Positions 28,973 to 39,462 of a DNA stretch of 64,000 nt are shown in pieces. Numbering within the stretch: the first letter of the stretch is position 1; every line of letters starts with the position of its first letter. A model generated the notes under the pieces. That model was given only the letters and a program-made list of their open reading frames with translations, did not search any database and was not told the origin of the DNA. Made by a program: the position numbers and the translations under genes. The DNA is from Noviherbaspirillum sp. UKPF54 (GTDB lineage Bacteria; Pseudomonadota; Gammaproteobacteria; Burkholderiales; Burkholderiaceae_D): the NCBI RefSeq assembly GCF_007874125.1, contig NZ_CP040128.1, forward strand, positions 3,286,001 to 3,350,000. The letters are read 5' to 3'.

Positions 28973-29042
28973 AAGGTAGAAACCTTTTAGCTACTGCATT
29001 CGCCGGCAGTGCCGGCGAGGTCTTAACCCAACATTCTACCTT
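28973..29042 (-). promoter_or_regulatory. Nested inverted repeats in the mreB leader
   Basis: A perfect 7-bp hairpin (CGCCGGC 29001-29007, GCCGGCG 29011-29017) sits almost at the centre of a wider 9-bp inverted repeat (AAGGTAGAA 28973-28981, TTCTACCTT 29034-29042). On the minus strand the outer right arm overlaps TATAAG and TAGAAT, possible -10 boxes. The region could be an operator plus leader hairpin of mreB. Confidence 0.4.
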
Positions 29043-29185
29043 ATAATTTAGCCGAGATTAGTCGGCGGAAACTTCAAAAATGCAGTGCTGATGCGGCGTT
29101 TTCACAAGTCTTTGCCAGAATAAGAACACATTTTGCCTTTTTCAACATACCAGCCCGAACAACTTGCCCAAACTACTATCCAATC

Positions 29186-29488
29186 ATGTCACTCGACCTT
29201 TCCGACGTTAAGCGCCTGGCCCGCCTGGCGCAGCTTGATCTGAACGAAGAGCAAGCCAGCAAGACCCTCGACAAACTCAATGGCATCTTTGGCCTGGTAG
29301 AGCAAATGCGTGCCGTCGACACTGCCGGCGTGGAGCCGCTGAACCATCCGATCGCCGCACACCAGAACGACGTGGCGCTGCGTCTGCGCGAGGATGCGGT
29401 GACCGAGCCGAATAAGCGCGACGAGTACCAGCAGGTCGCGCCCGCCACGCAGGACGGCTTGTACCTGGTCCCGAAGGTCATCGAATAA
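29186..29488 (+). CDS. gatC: Asp/Glu-tRNA amidotransferase subunit C
   Basis: 100 residues. The family pattern is clear: [19 protein letters not shown], a central [15 protein letters not shown], and [14 protein letters not shown] leading to [12 protein letters not shown]. GatC stabilises GatA and wraps around GatB in the complex that converts Glu-tRNA(Gln) and Asp-tRNA(Asn) to the amidated forms. It is divergent from mreB and 29 bp before gatA. Confidence 0.95.
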   Translation: MSLDLSDVKRLARLAQLDLNEEQASKTLDKLNGIFGLVEQMRAVDTAGVEPLNHPIAAHQNDVALRLREDAVTEPNKRDEYQQVAPATQDGLYLVPKVIE

Positions 29489-29517
29489 CGCGCGGCTTGC
29501 GCCCAACCACCACAGCT

Positions 29518-30978
29518 ATGCATACCAAAACCCTCAAAGAACTGTCGGCGCTGCTGCACGCCAAACAAGTCTCCGCCAGCGAGCTGGCCAAGCTCTATCT
29601 TGGCCGCATCAAGCAAAGCGATCTCAACGCCTTCATCGACGTCAACGAAGAATTGACGCTGCAGCAGGCGGCCGAAGCCGACCAGCGCATTGCCAACAAT
29701 GACATGACGCCGCTAACCGGCGTTCCCATCGCGCATAAGGACATTTTTGTCACGCGCGGCTGGCGTTCCACTGCCGGCTCGAAAATGTTGATGAATTACA
29801 TCAGCCCCTTCGATGCAACTGTGGTCGAACAGTTCCGTACGGCAGGTATGGTTACGCTAGGAAAATTGAATTGTGATGAATTTGCCATGGGTTCATCCAA
29901 CGAGAATTCCTTCTTCGGACCGACCAAGAACCCGTGGGACAAGACCGCCATTCCGGGCGGCTCTTCGGGTGGCTCGGCGGCCGCCATCGCGGCTCGCCTG
30001 GCTCCTGCGGCGACCGCGACCGACACCGGCGGCTCGATCCGCCAGCCGGCGTCGCTGTGCGGCGTGACTGGCATTAAGCCGACCTATGGCCGCGTGTCGC
30101 GCTTTGGCATGATCGCTTTTGCATCGTCGCTCGACCAGGGCGGGCCGATGGCCCAGACCGCCGAGGACTGCGGCCTGCTGCTCAACGCCATGGCCGGATT
30201 CGATGCGCGCGACTCGACTAGCCTGGAACGCCCGGCGGAAGATTTCACGCAAGACCTGAACAAAGGCTTGCAAGGCTTGAAAATCGGTATCCCGCGCGAG
30301 TATTACGGCGCCGGCCTCGCCTCCGATGTCGAGCAGGCGGTGCGCGCAGCCTTGCGCGAATATGAAAAACTGGGCGCGACCCTGGTAGATATCTCATTGC
30401 CGAAGACGGAACTGTCGATCCCGGTGTATTACGTGATTGCGCCGGCAGAAGCCTCGTCCAACCTGTCGCGCTTCGATGGCGTGCGCTACGGCCATCGCGC
30501 CAGCGAGTACAAGGACCTGGCCGACATGTACCGCAAGTCGCGCGCGGAAGGCTTCGGCGACGAGGTGAAGCGCCGCATCCTGGTCGGCGCATACGTGCTG
30601 TCGCACGGGTACTACGACGCGTACTACCTGCAGGCGCAAAAGATCCGCCGCCTGATCGCGCAGGATTTCCAGAACGCCTTCAAGCAGTGCGACGTGATCA
30701 TGGGACCGGTGTCCCCCACTGTCGCCTGGGATCTCGGCGCCAAGGCCGACGATCCGGTGGCGAACTACCTGGCCGATATCTTCACGCTGTCCACCAGCCT
30801 GGCCGGCCTGCCCGGCATGTCGATTCCGTGCGGGTTCGGCCAGGGCGACAAGAATGCGAAGCGTCCGGTCGGGCTGCAAATCATCGGCAACTATTTCGAT
30901 GAGGCGAAGCTGCTGAACGTCGCGCATCAGTACCAGCTGGCGACCGACTGGCACCGCCGCACGCCGGAAGGCGCATGA
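29518..30978 (+). CDS. gatA: Asp/Glu-tRNA amidotransferase subunit A
   Basis: 486 residues from the ATG at 29518; a longer frame from 29497 lacks similarity. The amidase triad is present: Lys74 in PIAHKDIF, Ser149 in [10 protein letters not shown] and Ser173 in [11 protein letters not shown]. Length and ends match GatA. It releases ammonia from glutamine for GatB. The last codons overlap the start of the next gene by four bases (ATGA). gatB is not next in line: a small secreted protein gene lies between. Confidence 0.97.
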   Translation: MHTKTLKELSALLHAKQVSASELAKLYLGRIKQSDLNAFIDVNEELTLQQAAEADQRIANNDMTPLTGVPIAHKDIFVTRGWRSTAGSKMLMNYISPFDATVVEQFRTAGMVTLGKLNCDEFAMGSSNENSFFGPTKNPWDKTAIPGGSSGGSAAAIAARLAPAATATDTGGSIRQPASLCGVTGIKPTYGRVSRFGMIAFASSLDQGGPMAQTAEDCGLLLNAMAGFDARDSTSLERPAEDFTQDLNKGLQGLKIGIPREYYGAGLASDVEQAVRAALREYEKLGATLVDISLPKTELSIPVYYVIAPAEASSNLSRFDGVRYGHRASEYKDLADMYRKSRAEGFGDEVKRRILVGAYVLSHGYYDAYYLQAQKIRRLIAQDFQNAFKQCDVIMGPVSPTVAWDLGAKADDPVANYLADIFTLSTSLAGLPGMSIPCGFGQGDKNAKRPVGLQIIGNYFDEAKLLNVAHQYQLATDWHRRTPEGA

Positions 30979-31472
30979 AATCAGCGCTTCGCCTGGCCGC
31001 GCTGACGATCCTGCTGTGCAGCGGCATGAATGCCCTTGCCCAGCAGCTCGATACGCATTTTTCCTGCAGCGTGGCGCGCGAAGAAGACGGCGAGAAGGTG
31101 ACCTACGCCGACAACGGCGAAATGCGCCTGTCGGGCGAGCACATCGAAGCGTTTCGCTGGGAATCGGCGCTCTATCGCAGCACGCACGGCTTCGACTGCA
31201 GCATCGACATGGACGACGGTTTGCAGGCGGAAGTTCATGACGAAGGCAAGACGGTGCTGTGGCGCGTCGCGCTCTCCGATGCGCACGCCGCACGCGCCAG
31301 GCGAGGCTTCAGCTTCGAGCGGAGCGGCAATTGCACGATCCGGCTGGTGCGCGACGGCGATACGCTGAACGTCCAGCCGAGCTGCCCCGCCTTGTGCGGA
31401 TCGCGGACCAACTTTACGGTGCTGTCGGTCGACCTGAAAACCGGCAGCTGCCATTACGAACAGAAAAACTGA
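30975..31472 (+). CDS. Small exported protein of unknown function between gatA and gatB
   Basis: 165 residues with a clear Sec signal peptide ([20 protein letters not shown], cleavage near ALA-QQ). I do not recognise a family. The mature part is acidic and beta-rich with six cysteines (FSCSV, FDCSI, NCTIR, SCPALC, SCHYE), enough for three disulfides. The end, [20 protein letters not shown], resembles small periplasmic inhibitor-like proteins but not closely enough to name one. The start overlaps the gatA stop (ATGA), so it is translated with gatA, although its product goes to the periplasm. Confidence 0.8.
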   Translation: MKSALRLAALTILLCSGMNALAQQLDTHFSCSVAREEDGEKVTYADNGEMRLSGEHIEAFRWESALYRSTHGFDCSIDMDDGLQAEVHDEGKTVLWRVALSDAHAARARRGFSFERSGNCTIRLVRDGDTLNVQPSCPALCGSRTNFTVLSVDLKTGSCHYEQKN

Positions 31473-31530
31473 ACCCATCCCCTCCCCTTGAAAGGGCGGA
31501 CACCGGATAGGGATTGAAAGTGAGGAAACT

Positions 31531-32991
31531 ATGCAGTGGGAAGTCGTCATCGGTCTGGAGACACATGCGCAACTCTCGACCCAATCGAAAATCTTCAGCG
31601 GCGCTGCCACCCGTTTCGGCGCCGAGCCGAATACGCAGGCTTGCCCGGTTGATCTGGCATTGCCGGGTGTGCTGCCTGTCATGAACAAGGGCGCGGTGGA
31701 GCGCGCGATTCAGTTCGGTCTCGCGATCGGCGCCAAGGTCGCGCCGCAGTCCATCTTCGCGCGCAAGAATTACTTCTATCCGGACCTGCCGAAGGGTTAC
31801 CAGATCAGCCAGTACGAGGTCCCCGTGGTGCAGGGCGGGACCCTCTCCTTCGTGCTTGAAAAGGACGGCAAGGCTGAAATGAAGACCGTGCAGCTCACGC
31901 GCGCGCACCTGGAAGAAGACGCCGGCAAGTCGCTGCACGAGGATTACCATGGCATGACCGGCATCGACCTGAACCGTGCCGGCACGCCGCTCTTGGAAAT
32001 CGTCACCGAACCCGACATGCGCAGCGCGGCGGAAGCGGTCGCCTATGCGAAGGCGCTCCATTCGCTGGTGGTGTGGCTCGGCATTTGTGACGGCAACATG
32101 CAGGAAGGCTCGTTCCGCTGCGACGCCAACGTGTCGGTGCGCCCGATGGGACAAAAGGAATTCGGCACGCGCTGCGAAATCAAGAACCTGAACTCGTTCC
32201 GCTTCCTGGAAGAAGCCATCAACTTCGAGGTACGGCGCCAGATCGAACTGATCGAGGACGGCGGCAAGGTGGTGCAGGAAACCCGCCTGTACGACCCGGA
32301 CCGCAAGGAAACGCGCTCGATGCGCAGCAAGGAAGACGCACAGGACTACCGCTATTTCCCCGACCCCGACCTGCCGCCGCTGGTAATCGCGCAGGAATGG
32401 ATCGAGCGTGTGAAGGCGTCGATGCCGGAATTGCCTGGCGCGATGCGCGAACGCTTCGCGCGCGACTACGGCTTGCCCGAGTATGACGCGGCCGTGCTGA
32501 CCCAGTCCAAGGCAATGGCTGCCTACTTCGAGGCGGTCGTGGTCAAGGCCGGCAAGGAGCAGGCCAAGCCGGCGGCCAACTGGATGATGGGCGACGTGTC
32601 GTCCACCTTGAACCGTGAAGGCGTCGACATCGCCGATGCACCGGTGAATGCGCAGCAGCTCGCCCTGTTGCTGCAGCGCATTGCCGACGGCACGATCTCC
32701 AACAAGATCGCCAAGGAAGTGTTCGCGGCGATGTGGGCCACCCCATCCGACAAGGAAACGCTGGTCGACGACATCATCGAAGCCAAGGGCCTGAAGCAGA
32801 TTTCCGATTCCGGCGCACTGGAAAAGATCGTCGACGAAGTGCTGGCGGCGAACGCGAAGTCGGTCGAGGAATACCGTTCCGGCAAGGAGAAGGCGTTCAA
32901 CGCGATCATCGGCCAGGCGATGAAGGCGACCAAGGGCAAGGCGAACCCGGCGCAATTGACCGACTTGTTGAAGAAGAAGCTGGCTGGTTAA
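31531..32991 (+). CDS. gatB: Asp/Glu-tRNA amidotransferase subunit B
   Basis: 486 residues. The N-terminal catalytic cradle has [31 protein letters not shown] and [12 protein letters not shown], and the C-terminal YqeY-like tail runs from about 330 to 486 ([20 protein letters not shown]). GatB binds tRNA and phosphorylates and amidates the mischarged aminoacyl group. It starts 58 bp after the small secreted protein gene. Its presence implies that this organism makes Gln-tRNA and/or Asn-tRNA indirectly. Confidence 0.97.
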   Translation: MQWEVVIGLETHAQLSTQSKIFSGAATRFGAEPNTQACPVDLALPGVLPVMNKGAVERAIQFGLAIGAKVAPQSIFARKNYFYPDLPKGYQISQYEVPVVQGGTLSFVLEKDGKAEMKTVQLTRAHLEEDAGKSLHEDYHGMTGIDLNRAGTPLLEIVTEPDMRSAAEAVAYAKALHSLVVWLGICDGNMQEGSFRCDANVSVRPMGQKEFGTRCEIKNLNSFRFLEEAINFEVRRQIELIEDGGKVVQETRLYDPDRKETRSMRSKEDAQDYRYFPDPDLPPLVIAQEWIERVKASMPELPGAMRERFARDYGLPEYDAAVLTQSKAMAAYFEAVVVKAGKEQAKPAANWMMGDVSSTLNREGVDIADAPVNAQQLALLLQRIADGTISNKIAKEVFAAMWATPSDKETLVDDIIEAKGLKQISDSGALEKIVDEVLAANAKSVEEYRSGKEKAFNAIIGQAMKATKGKANPAQLTDLLKKKLAG

Positions 32992-33020
32992 GCGGCTTTT
33001 TGTAACGCGTTTTGTTAAAA

Positions 33021-33048
33021 CGGCATTCTGGCGCAAGCCGGAATGCCG
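33021..33048 (-). terminator. Hairpin between gatB and the convergent DUF4124 gene
   Basis: CGGCATTC (33021-33028) pairs with GAATGCCG (33041-33048). Read on the minus strand it is followed by TTTTAACAAAACG, so it may end the DUF4124 transcript; on the plus strand no U-run follows. Confidence 0.5.
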
Positions 33049-33063
33049 AACCGGCAATACCAA

Positions 33064-33690
33064 TTACCGCGAAGCGGTCGTTCCCACAAGTTCCCGGAAC
33101 CTGTTCACCGTCGCATCGAACTGCGCATTAATTCGTTCGATCTCTTGCTCGGCGTCCTGAATAATCTGGGTTGATCCGCCAACCATCCGGTCCGCGTCTT
33201 CAACCTTATGCCGAACGACAGGTGGCACCGCCGCGTTCTTTTTCTTGTATGACTCCATCTCGGTTTGCGCCTGCCTCTGCTGTTTTTCGGCGGCGGCAAG
33301 AGATGCTTTCTCGCGTTTGATCTGTTCCCTGATGGTTTCCAGGGAGCGCTTGCGTGCCATTTCGATATCACCCTCATTTCGATACCGCATCCTGATAGCA
33401 CGGTCCTGCCGCTTTTGCTCATCCGCCGCAGCCGCCTCAGCCTTGCGCTTTTCCTCCTCGATCTGCATCTGCCGCTTTTGCTCGGCGGTCGGAGGCGGCG
33501 CGATTTCGCGCCTGACCATGCCCCGGCTGTCCAGTTCGTGCATCGTGGTATCCGCACATTCGGGAATCGGCCGGTCGGAGGTGAAGGTGCGGCCCGCCGC
33601 ATCCTTGCACATGTAGATTTTCTGTGCCTGAGCGGCGGCGCAAACCAGTATCAAAGGAAGAAACAGTGCACGCCCGAATGAATTCCCCAT
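33064..33690 (-). CDS. DUF4124-domain exported protein with coiled coil
   Basis: 208 residues. A signal peptide (MGNSFGRALFLPLILVCAAA, cleavage near AQA) precedes a short DUF4124 segment (KIYMCKDAAGRTFTSDRPIPEC, with two Cys) at residues 24-45. From about 68 to 145 the sequence is a long charged coiled coil (Glu, Lys, Arg, Gln heptads). DUF4124 proteins are common in beta- and gammaproteobacteria and of unknown function. It is convergent with gatB and 22 bp upstream of pyrE on the same strand, read in the same direction. Confidence 0.85.
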   Translation of the reverse strand: MGNSFGRALFLPLILVCAAAQAQKIYMCKDAAGRTFTSDRPIPECADTTMHELDSRGMVRREIAPPPTAEQKRQMQIEEEKRKAEAAAADEQKRQDRAIRMRYRNEGDIEMARKRSLETIREQIKREKASLAAAEKQQRQAQTEMESYKKKNAAVPPVVRHKVEDADRMVGGSTQIIQDAEQEIERINAQFDATVNRFRELVGTTASR

Positions 33691-33712
33691 TGCTCCTCCC
33701 GAATAGCGGTTT

Positions 33713-34378
33713 TTACATCACGCCGTAGCGACTCCTGTAAGCGGCCACGGCGTCTTTATGCTTTGCCAGGTCCTGATTCGCCCCAGCCTTGGAAATATAT
33801 TCCAACAAGTCGTTCAGGTTGCCAATAGAAATCACCGGCATGCCATAGGCCTGCGTCACTTCCTGCACCGCCGAATGCGGCGACAGCGCGCCATCCTTGC
33901 CGGCGCGCTCCATGCGGTCGAGTGCGATCAGCACCGCCGACGGCGTGGCGCCGGCGCCGCGGATCAGCTCGACCGATTCGCGCACCGAGGTACCGGCCGA
34001 GATCACGTCGTCGATGATGACGACCTTGCCCTGCAGCTTGGCGCCGACGATGGTGCCGCCCTCGCCGTGATCCTTGGCTTCCTTGCGGTTGTAGGCGAAC
34101 GGCACGTTGCGTCCCTTGGCGGCGAGCGCAATGGCGGTGGCCGCCGCCAGCGTGATGCCCTTGTAGGCCGGGCCGAACAGCATGTCGAATTCGACGCCGG
34201 AATCGATCAGCGTCTGCGCATAAAAATCGGCCAGCTTGCCGAGGTTGGCGCCGTCATTGAACAGGCCGGCGTTAAAAAAATAAGGCGACAGGCGGCCCGC
34301 CTTGGTGACGAATTCGCCGAAGCTCAGCACGCCCGCCGATACCGAAAACGCTATAAATTCCTGACGTAAGTTGCTCAA
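33713..34378 (-). CDS. pyrE: Orotate phosphoribosyltransferase, TTG start
   Basis: 221 residues starting at TTG (34378-34376), with GAGGG six bases upstream; the product begins with the SNLRQEFIAFSVSAGVLSFG known for Burkholderiales PyrE, and no in-frame ATG lies near. Motifs: SPYFFNAGLFNDG, FGPAYKGITLAAATA and the PRPP loop VVIIDDVISAGTSVRES. It joins orotate to PRPP in pyrimidine synthesis. Longer upstream open frames run antisense to xthA and are not part of the gene. Confidence 0.93.
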   Translation of the reverse strand: MSNLRQEFIAFSVSAGVLSFGEFVTKAGRLSPYFFNAGLFNDGANLGKLADFYAQTLIDSGVEFDMLFGPAYKGITLAAATAIALAAKGRNVPFAYNRKEAKDHGEGGTIVGAKLQGKVVIIDDVISAGTSVRESVELIRGAGATPSAVLIALDRMERAGKDGALSPHSAVQEVTQAYGMPVISIGNLNDLLEYISKAGANQDLAKHKDAVAAYRSRYGVM

Positions 34379-34519
34379 AATGCCCTCGATTTGTTTGGTT
34401 GACAAAACCGGCCGGTGCGCCGTGACAGGCTGCCATTGTAATGGGATATATGGCGCGCCGGCGCCGCAAATTTCGCGCGGATCAGTTATGCTTGCCGCGT
34501 TATTTTCTCTGTACGAACC

Positions 34520-35311
34520 ATGCTCAAGATTATTTCCGCCAACCTGAACGGCATCCGTTCCGCTGCCAAGAAAGGCTTTTTCGACTGGATGTCGAAGCAA
34601 TCCGCGCATTTCGTCTGCGTGCAGGAACTGAAGGCGCAGGCCGGCGACATGACGCCGGATTTCCTGGCGCCGCCCGGCTACCACGGCCATTTCCACTATG
34701 CCGAAAAGAAGGGCTATTCCGGCGCCGGCGTGTATTCCTCCATCAAGCCGGACGCGGTGCAGATCGGCTTCGGCAGCCCGGAGTTCGACGCGGAAGGACG
34801 CTACGTGCGCTGCGACTTCGGCAAGCTGTCCGTGATCTCTGTGTACTGCCCGTCCGGGTCGTCGAGCGAAGAGCGTCAGCAGGCCAAGTTCCGCTTCATG
34901 GAAGTGTTCCTGCCGCATCTGGCCGAACTGCGGGCCAGCGGGCGCGAAGTCGTCATCTGCGGCGACTGGAACATCGCGCACAAGGAAATCGACCTGAAGA
35001 ACTGGAAGAGTAACCAGAAGAATTCCGGCTTTTTGCCGGAAGAGCGCGCCTGGCTGACACAGGTGTTTGACGAGGTGGGCCTGGTCGACGCATTCCGTCG
35101 GGTTGATCCGCGCGCCGAGCAATACACCTGGTGGAGCAACCGCGGCCAGGCATGGGCGAAGAATGTCGGATGGCGCATCGACTACCACATCACCACGCCG
35201 GGCATCGCGGAAAAGGCGAGCGCGGTGTCGATCTACAAGGACGAGCGTTTTTCCGACCACGCGCCGCTGACCATCGAGTACGACGGTGCGTCGGCCTTCC
35301 TCAAGGGATAG
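34520..35311 (+). CDS. xthA: Exodeoxyribonuclease III
   Basis: 263 residues. Endonuclease/exonuclease/phosphatase fold with LKIISANLNGIRSAAKKGF (metal-binding Asn), VCVQELKA (catalytic Glu), ICGDWNIAHKEIDLKN (Asp and Asn), and SDHAPLTIEYD (catalytic His) near the end. It is an AP endonuclease and 3'-5' exonuclease acting in base excision repair. It is divergent from pyrE and meets the M48 protease gene end to end with no gap. Confidence 0.95.
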   Translation: MLKIISANLNGIRSAAKKGFFDWMSKQSAHFVCVQELKAQAGDMTPDFLAPPGYHGHFHYAEKKGYSGAGVYSSIKPDAVQIGFGSPEFDAEGRYVRCDFGKLSVISVYCPSGSSSEERQQAKFRFMEVFLPHLAELRASGREVVICGDWNIAHKEIDLKNWKSNQKNSGFLPEERAWLTQVFDEVGLVDAFRRVDPRAEQYTWWSNRGQAWAKNVGWRIDYHITTPGIAEKASAVSIYKDERFSDHAPLTIEYDGASAFLKG

Positions 35312-36199
35312 TCAGGGAATAGGCGCGATCGTCTTGATATTGCTTCGATACGGGGGCAGCGTCGTGGGCGCTGCCCCTTTTGCTTTCGCATACAGCGGCA
35401 GCACTTCCGGCATGTGTTTGCGGATCTCGGCGATGCGGTTCTTGCCGGCCGGGTGCGTGGACAGCCACTGCGGCGGCGCGCCCTTGTCGGCCGCATTCAT
35501 CTTTTGCCACAGCGCGATGCCGGCGCGCGGGTCGTAGCCGGCACGGGCGGCGATATCGAGCCCGACCAGGTCGGCTTCGGTTTCATCGCTGCGCGAGAAT
35601 TTCAGCAGGACCAGTTTCGCGCCCTGCCCGACCACCATCTGGCCAGTATCCTTCAGTCCCAGCAAGGCGGAGCCGAGCGACGCGCCCAGGTTCACCAGCG
35701 TGCCCTTGGCCATGCGCTCGCGGCCATGTTCGCGTAGGGCGTGCGCGATTTCATGGCCGAGCACAATGGCCAGCTCGTCGTCGGTCAGTTTCAGCGTGCT
35801 CAGCAAGCCGCTGAAGACGGCGATTTTCCCGCCCGGCATGCAAAATGCGTTGACGTCCCTGGAGGCGATCAGGTTGACTTCCCATTGCCACTGCGCGGCG
35901 CGCGGATTCCAGCGCTCGGCCTGCGGAATGATCCTGTTGGCGATGGCGCGCAGACGTACGACTTGCGGATGCGTTTCGGGAACCAGCGCGCCGAGCCGCC
36001 CGGCCTGCTGCTTCATGCCGGTGTACTGTTCTAGCGCCAGCGCCTCGATCTGCTCTTCCGGCACCAGCTTGCGCAAGGGCGACATGCTGTCGACCTTGAC
36101 GCCATCGCTCGCGCCTTGCGCGCGGTCTTTGGCGACGGCGGCAAACGATCCGATGCCGCAAACGATTGCCAGCAGTGCCGCAACGACGTTTCGCTTCAT
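35312..36199 (-). CDS. M48-family metalloprotease, exported
   Basis: 295 residues. A Sec signal peptide (MKRNVVAALLAIVCGIGSFA) leads to a peptidase M48 domain. The zinc site is His149-Glu-Ile-Ala-His153 in VLGHEIAHALREHGRERM, and the third ligand is the Glu of DETEADLVGLDIAARAGYDPRA. It lacks the TPR domain of BepA, so it resembles the smaller LoiP/YcaL-type periplasmic proteases. Likely role: envelope protein quality control. It follows the ampG gene by 25 bp on the same strand. Confidence 0.9.
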   Translation of the reverse strand: MKRNVVAALLAIVCGIGSFAAVAKDRAQGASDGVKVDSMSPLRKLVPEEQIEALALEQYTGMKQQAGRLGALVPETHPQVVRLRAIANRIIPQAERWNPRAAQWQWEVNLIASRDVNAFCMPGGKIAVFSGLLSTLKLTDDELAIVLGHEIAHALREHGRERMAKGTLVNLGASLGSALLGLKDTGQMVVGQGAKLVLLKFSRSDETEADLVGLDIAARAGYDPRAGIALWQKMNAADKGAPPQWLSTHPAGKNRIAEIRKHMPEVLPLYAKAKGAAPTTLPPYRSNIKTIAPIP

Positions 36200-36224
36200 C
36201 GGGTTCCTCCGTCAGGGGCAGGTG

Positions 36225-37502
36225 TTATTTTTCATTCCACGGCGCGATTTTAGGCAGCATCAGCATGCCGGGCAAGGCCAGCACGAAGCAAACCAGGAAG
36301 AAGGTGAACCAGCCGGTTTGCGTCACGATGTAGCCGGTGGCGGCATTGAAAAAGGTGCGCGGAACCGCCGCCAGGCTAGTGAACAGCGCATATTGCGTGG
36401 CCGTATAGCGGGGGTCGGTGGTGGTGGCAATGAAGGCGGTGAACGCGGCGGTGCCGAGACCGACCGCGAACGCTTCCAGCCCGATGACGGCGCCCAGCAT
36501 CAGGGTCGCATGTTCGTTGGTGCTGACGCCGACTCTCGCCAGCGCAGCGAAACCGAGGATCGCAGCCGCTTGCAATGCGCCGAAAATCCACAAGCCGCGG
36601 TTGATGCCGGTCTTTTCCAGCCATACCGCGCCCAGGATGCCGCCGGCCAGGCTGGCCCACAGCCCGGCGTTCTTCGCCACCAGGCCGATCTGGGTGCGGG
36701 TGAAACCGAGGTCGAGATAGAAAGGCGTCGCCAGCGCGGTCGCCATCGAATCGCCCAGCTTGTACAGGAAGATGAAGGCCAGCACCCATAACGCATAGGA
36801 CCAGCCGCTGCGGTTGACGAATTCGCGGAACGGCAGCACCACCGCCTCGCGCAGGTTCTTTGGCGGCGCGCCGTAGAGCGTCGGCTCGGATACCAGCAGC
36901 GTGGTCAACACGCCCGGCAGCATGAACAGCGCGGTGATCGCGAACACCGCCTGCCAGCTCATGAAGTCCGACAGGATCAGCGACAGCGAACCCGGCACCA
37001 GGGTCGAAAGTTTATAGGCATTGACGAAGATGGCCGTGCCGGAGCCCTGCTGCTGATCCGTCAGCATCTCGCGCCGGTAGGCGTCGATCACGATATCCTG
37101 ACTGGCGGACAGGAAGGCGATCGCGCCGCACAGGACGATGATCGCGGTCAGATCGGTTTTCGGCGAATAAAAGCCCATTGCACCGACCGCGCCGAGCAGC
37201 AGCAATTGCGTAACGAGCATCCAGCCGCGCCGCCGTCCCAGCAGCGGGAAATGGAAGCGGTCCATCAGCGGCGACCAGACGAACTTCCAGGTGTAAGGGA
37301 AGCCGACCAGCGCGAACAGGCCGATCGCCTTGAGGTCGACGTTTTCCGATTTCAGCCAGGCCGACAGCAGGTTGTACAGGATGAACAGCGGCAGGCCGGA
37401 GGAAAAGCCGAGCGAGACGCAGATCAGCATCTGCCGGTTGAAGTAATGGCGCCAGCCGGGTTTGGCGGCTGGCTCGGTAGCGTTGGGCGCTGCCAAAGTC
37501 AT
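36225..37502 (-). CDS. ampG: AmpG-family muropeptide permease (MFS)
   Basis: 425 residues with about twelve membrane helices. AmpG landmarks are QMLICVSLGFSSGLPLFILYNLLSAWL near the start, FPYTWKFVWSPLMDRFHFP near 68-86, and SASQDIVIDAYRREML near 133-148. AmpG brings GlcNAc-anhydroMurNAc peptides into the cytoplasm for recycling. It precedes the M48 protease gene on the minus strand and is 35 bp after the end of metW. Confidence 0.9.
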   Translation of the reverse strand: MTLAAPNATEPAAKPGWRHYFNRQMLICVSLGFSSGLPLFILYNLLSAWLKSENVDLKAIGLFALVGFPYTWKFVWSPLMDRFHFPLLGRRRGWMLVTQLLLLGAVGAMGFYSPKTDLTAIIVLCGAIAFLSASQDIVIDAYRREMLTDQQQGSGTAIFVNAYKLSTLVPGSLSLILSDFMSWQAVFAITALFMLPGVLTTLLVSEPTLYGAPPKNLREAVVLPFREFVNRSGWSYALWVLAFIFLYKLGDSMATALATPFYLDLGFTRTQIGLVAKNAGLWASLAGGILGAVWLEKTGINRGLWIFGALQAAAILGFAALARVGVSTNEHATLMLGAVIGLEAFAVGLGTAAFTAFIATTTDPRYTATQYALFTSLAAVPRTFFNAATGYIVTQTGWFTFFLVCFVLALPGMLMLPKIAPWNEK

Positions 37503-37537
37503 AAGGGTGCTCGCAATGTGGACAGGAGGTGCCCGGA

Positions 37538-38136
37538 TTATTTTTTACGGAAGCGGAATACGGCCAGACTGCCACGCCAGTTTGGCAGGAAATCAACGGG
37601 CTTGCCGTCTTGCAACGCCACACATTCGAGCACTTCGAGTCCGACCCGGTTCGCAAGTTCCTCAAAATCCTTGATCGTGGCACAACGCAGGTTGGGCGTG
37701 TCATACCATTCATACGGCAGCGACTTCGACACCGGCATGCGCCCGCGCAGCAGCGCGAAGCGGTGCGGCCAGTAGGCGAAGTTCGGGAACGACACGATCG
37801 CCTCGCGCCCGACGCGCGCGATATCGCGCAGCACGCCTTCCACGTTCTTCATCATCTGCAGCGCCGACAGGCACAGCACGGTATCGAATGCATTATCGGC
37901 AAACATCGCCAGGCCCGCTTCCAGGTCCTGCTGAATCACGGCCACGCCGCGCTCGACGCACAGCGGGATCTTGTGGTCGTCGATTTCGACGCCGTAGCCG
38001 ATGCATTGCTTTTGTGATTGCAGATAATCCAACATCACGCCGTCGCCGCAGCCGAGATCGAGCACATGCGATGCGTCGCGCACCCAGTGCGCGATGAACG
38101 CGAGATCGGCGCGCAAGATGCTCAAGTCCTGGAAAT

Positions 38137-38140
<4 letters not shown>
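37538..38140 (-). CDS. metW: Methionine biosynthesis protein MetW
   Basis: 200 residues from the ATG at 38140; a start ten codons earlier would lie in metX. It has a SAM-binding Rossmann core ([17 protein letters not shown] near residues 27-43) and typical MetW segments ([42 protein letters not shown], and a late GSLAVFRF). It overlaps the metX stop by four bases (ATGA). MetW is required with MetX for homoserine acylation in several proteobacteria; its own chemistry is unsettled. Confidence 0.93.
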
Positions 38141-39285
<1,145 letters not shown>

Positions 39286-39320
39286 ATAGGTCCCGAAGTA
39301 GAATTATTTGAACCTGAAAT

Positions 39321-39354
39321 GAAAAAGCCCGACAGCTGGTCAGCTTATCGGGCT
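39321..39354 (-). terminator. Terminator of the gsh/pts operon (downstream of ptsI)
   Basis: On the minus strand AGCCCGA (39354-39348) pairs with TCGGGCT (39332-39326), followed by TTTTTC. An inner AGCTG/CAGCT stem further folds the loop. It is 108 bp past the ptsI stop. Confidence 0.8.
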
Positions 39355-39462
39355 AAATTCTGGGCTCACATGCAAGCACGCTTTAGCCGTATTTATTAGG
39401 CGCCCGCAAGCTGATTATCAAATCGGCGCACAGCATAAGAATAACGAACTCGTTGCAGTCCG

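Noticed and set aside
31414..33063. 549-codon open frame antisense to gatB
   Set aside because: Shadow of gatB; composition is His/Arg/Leu/Val-rich and low in secondary-structure sense.
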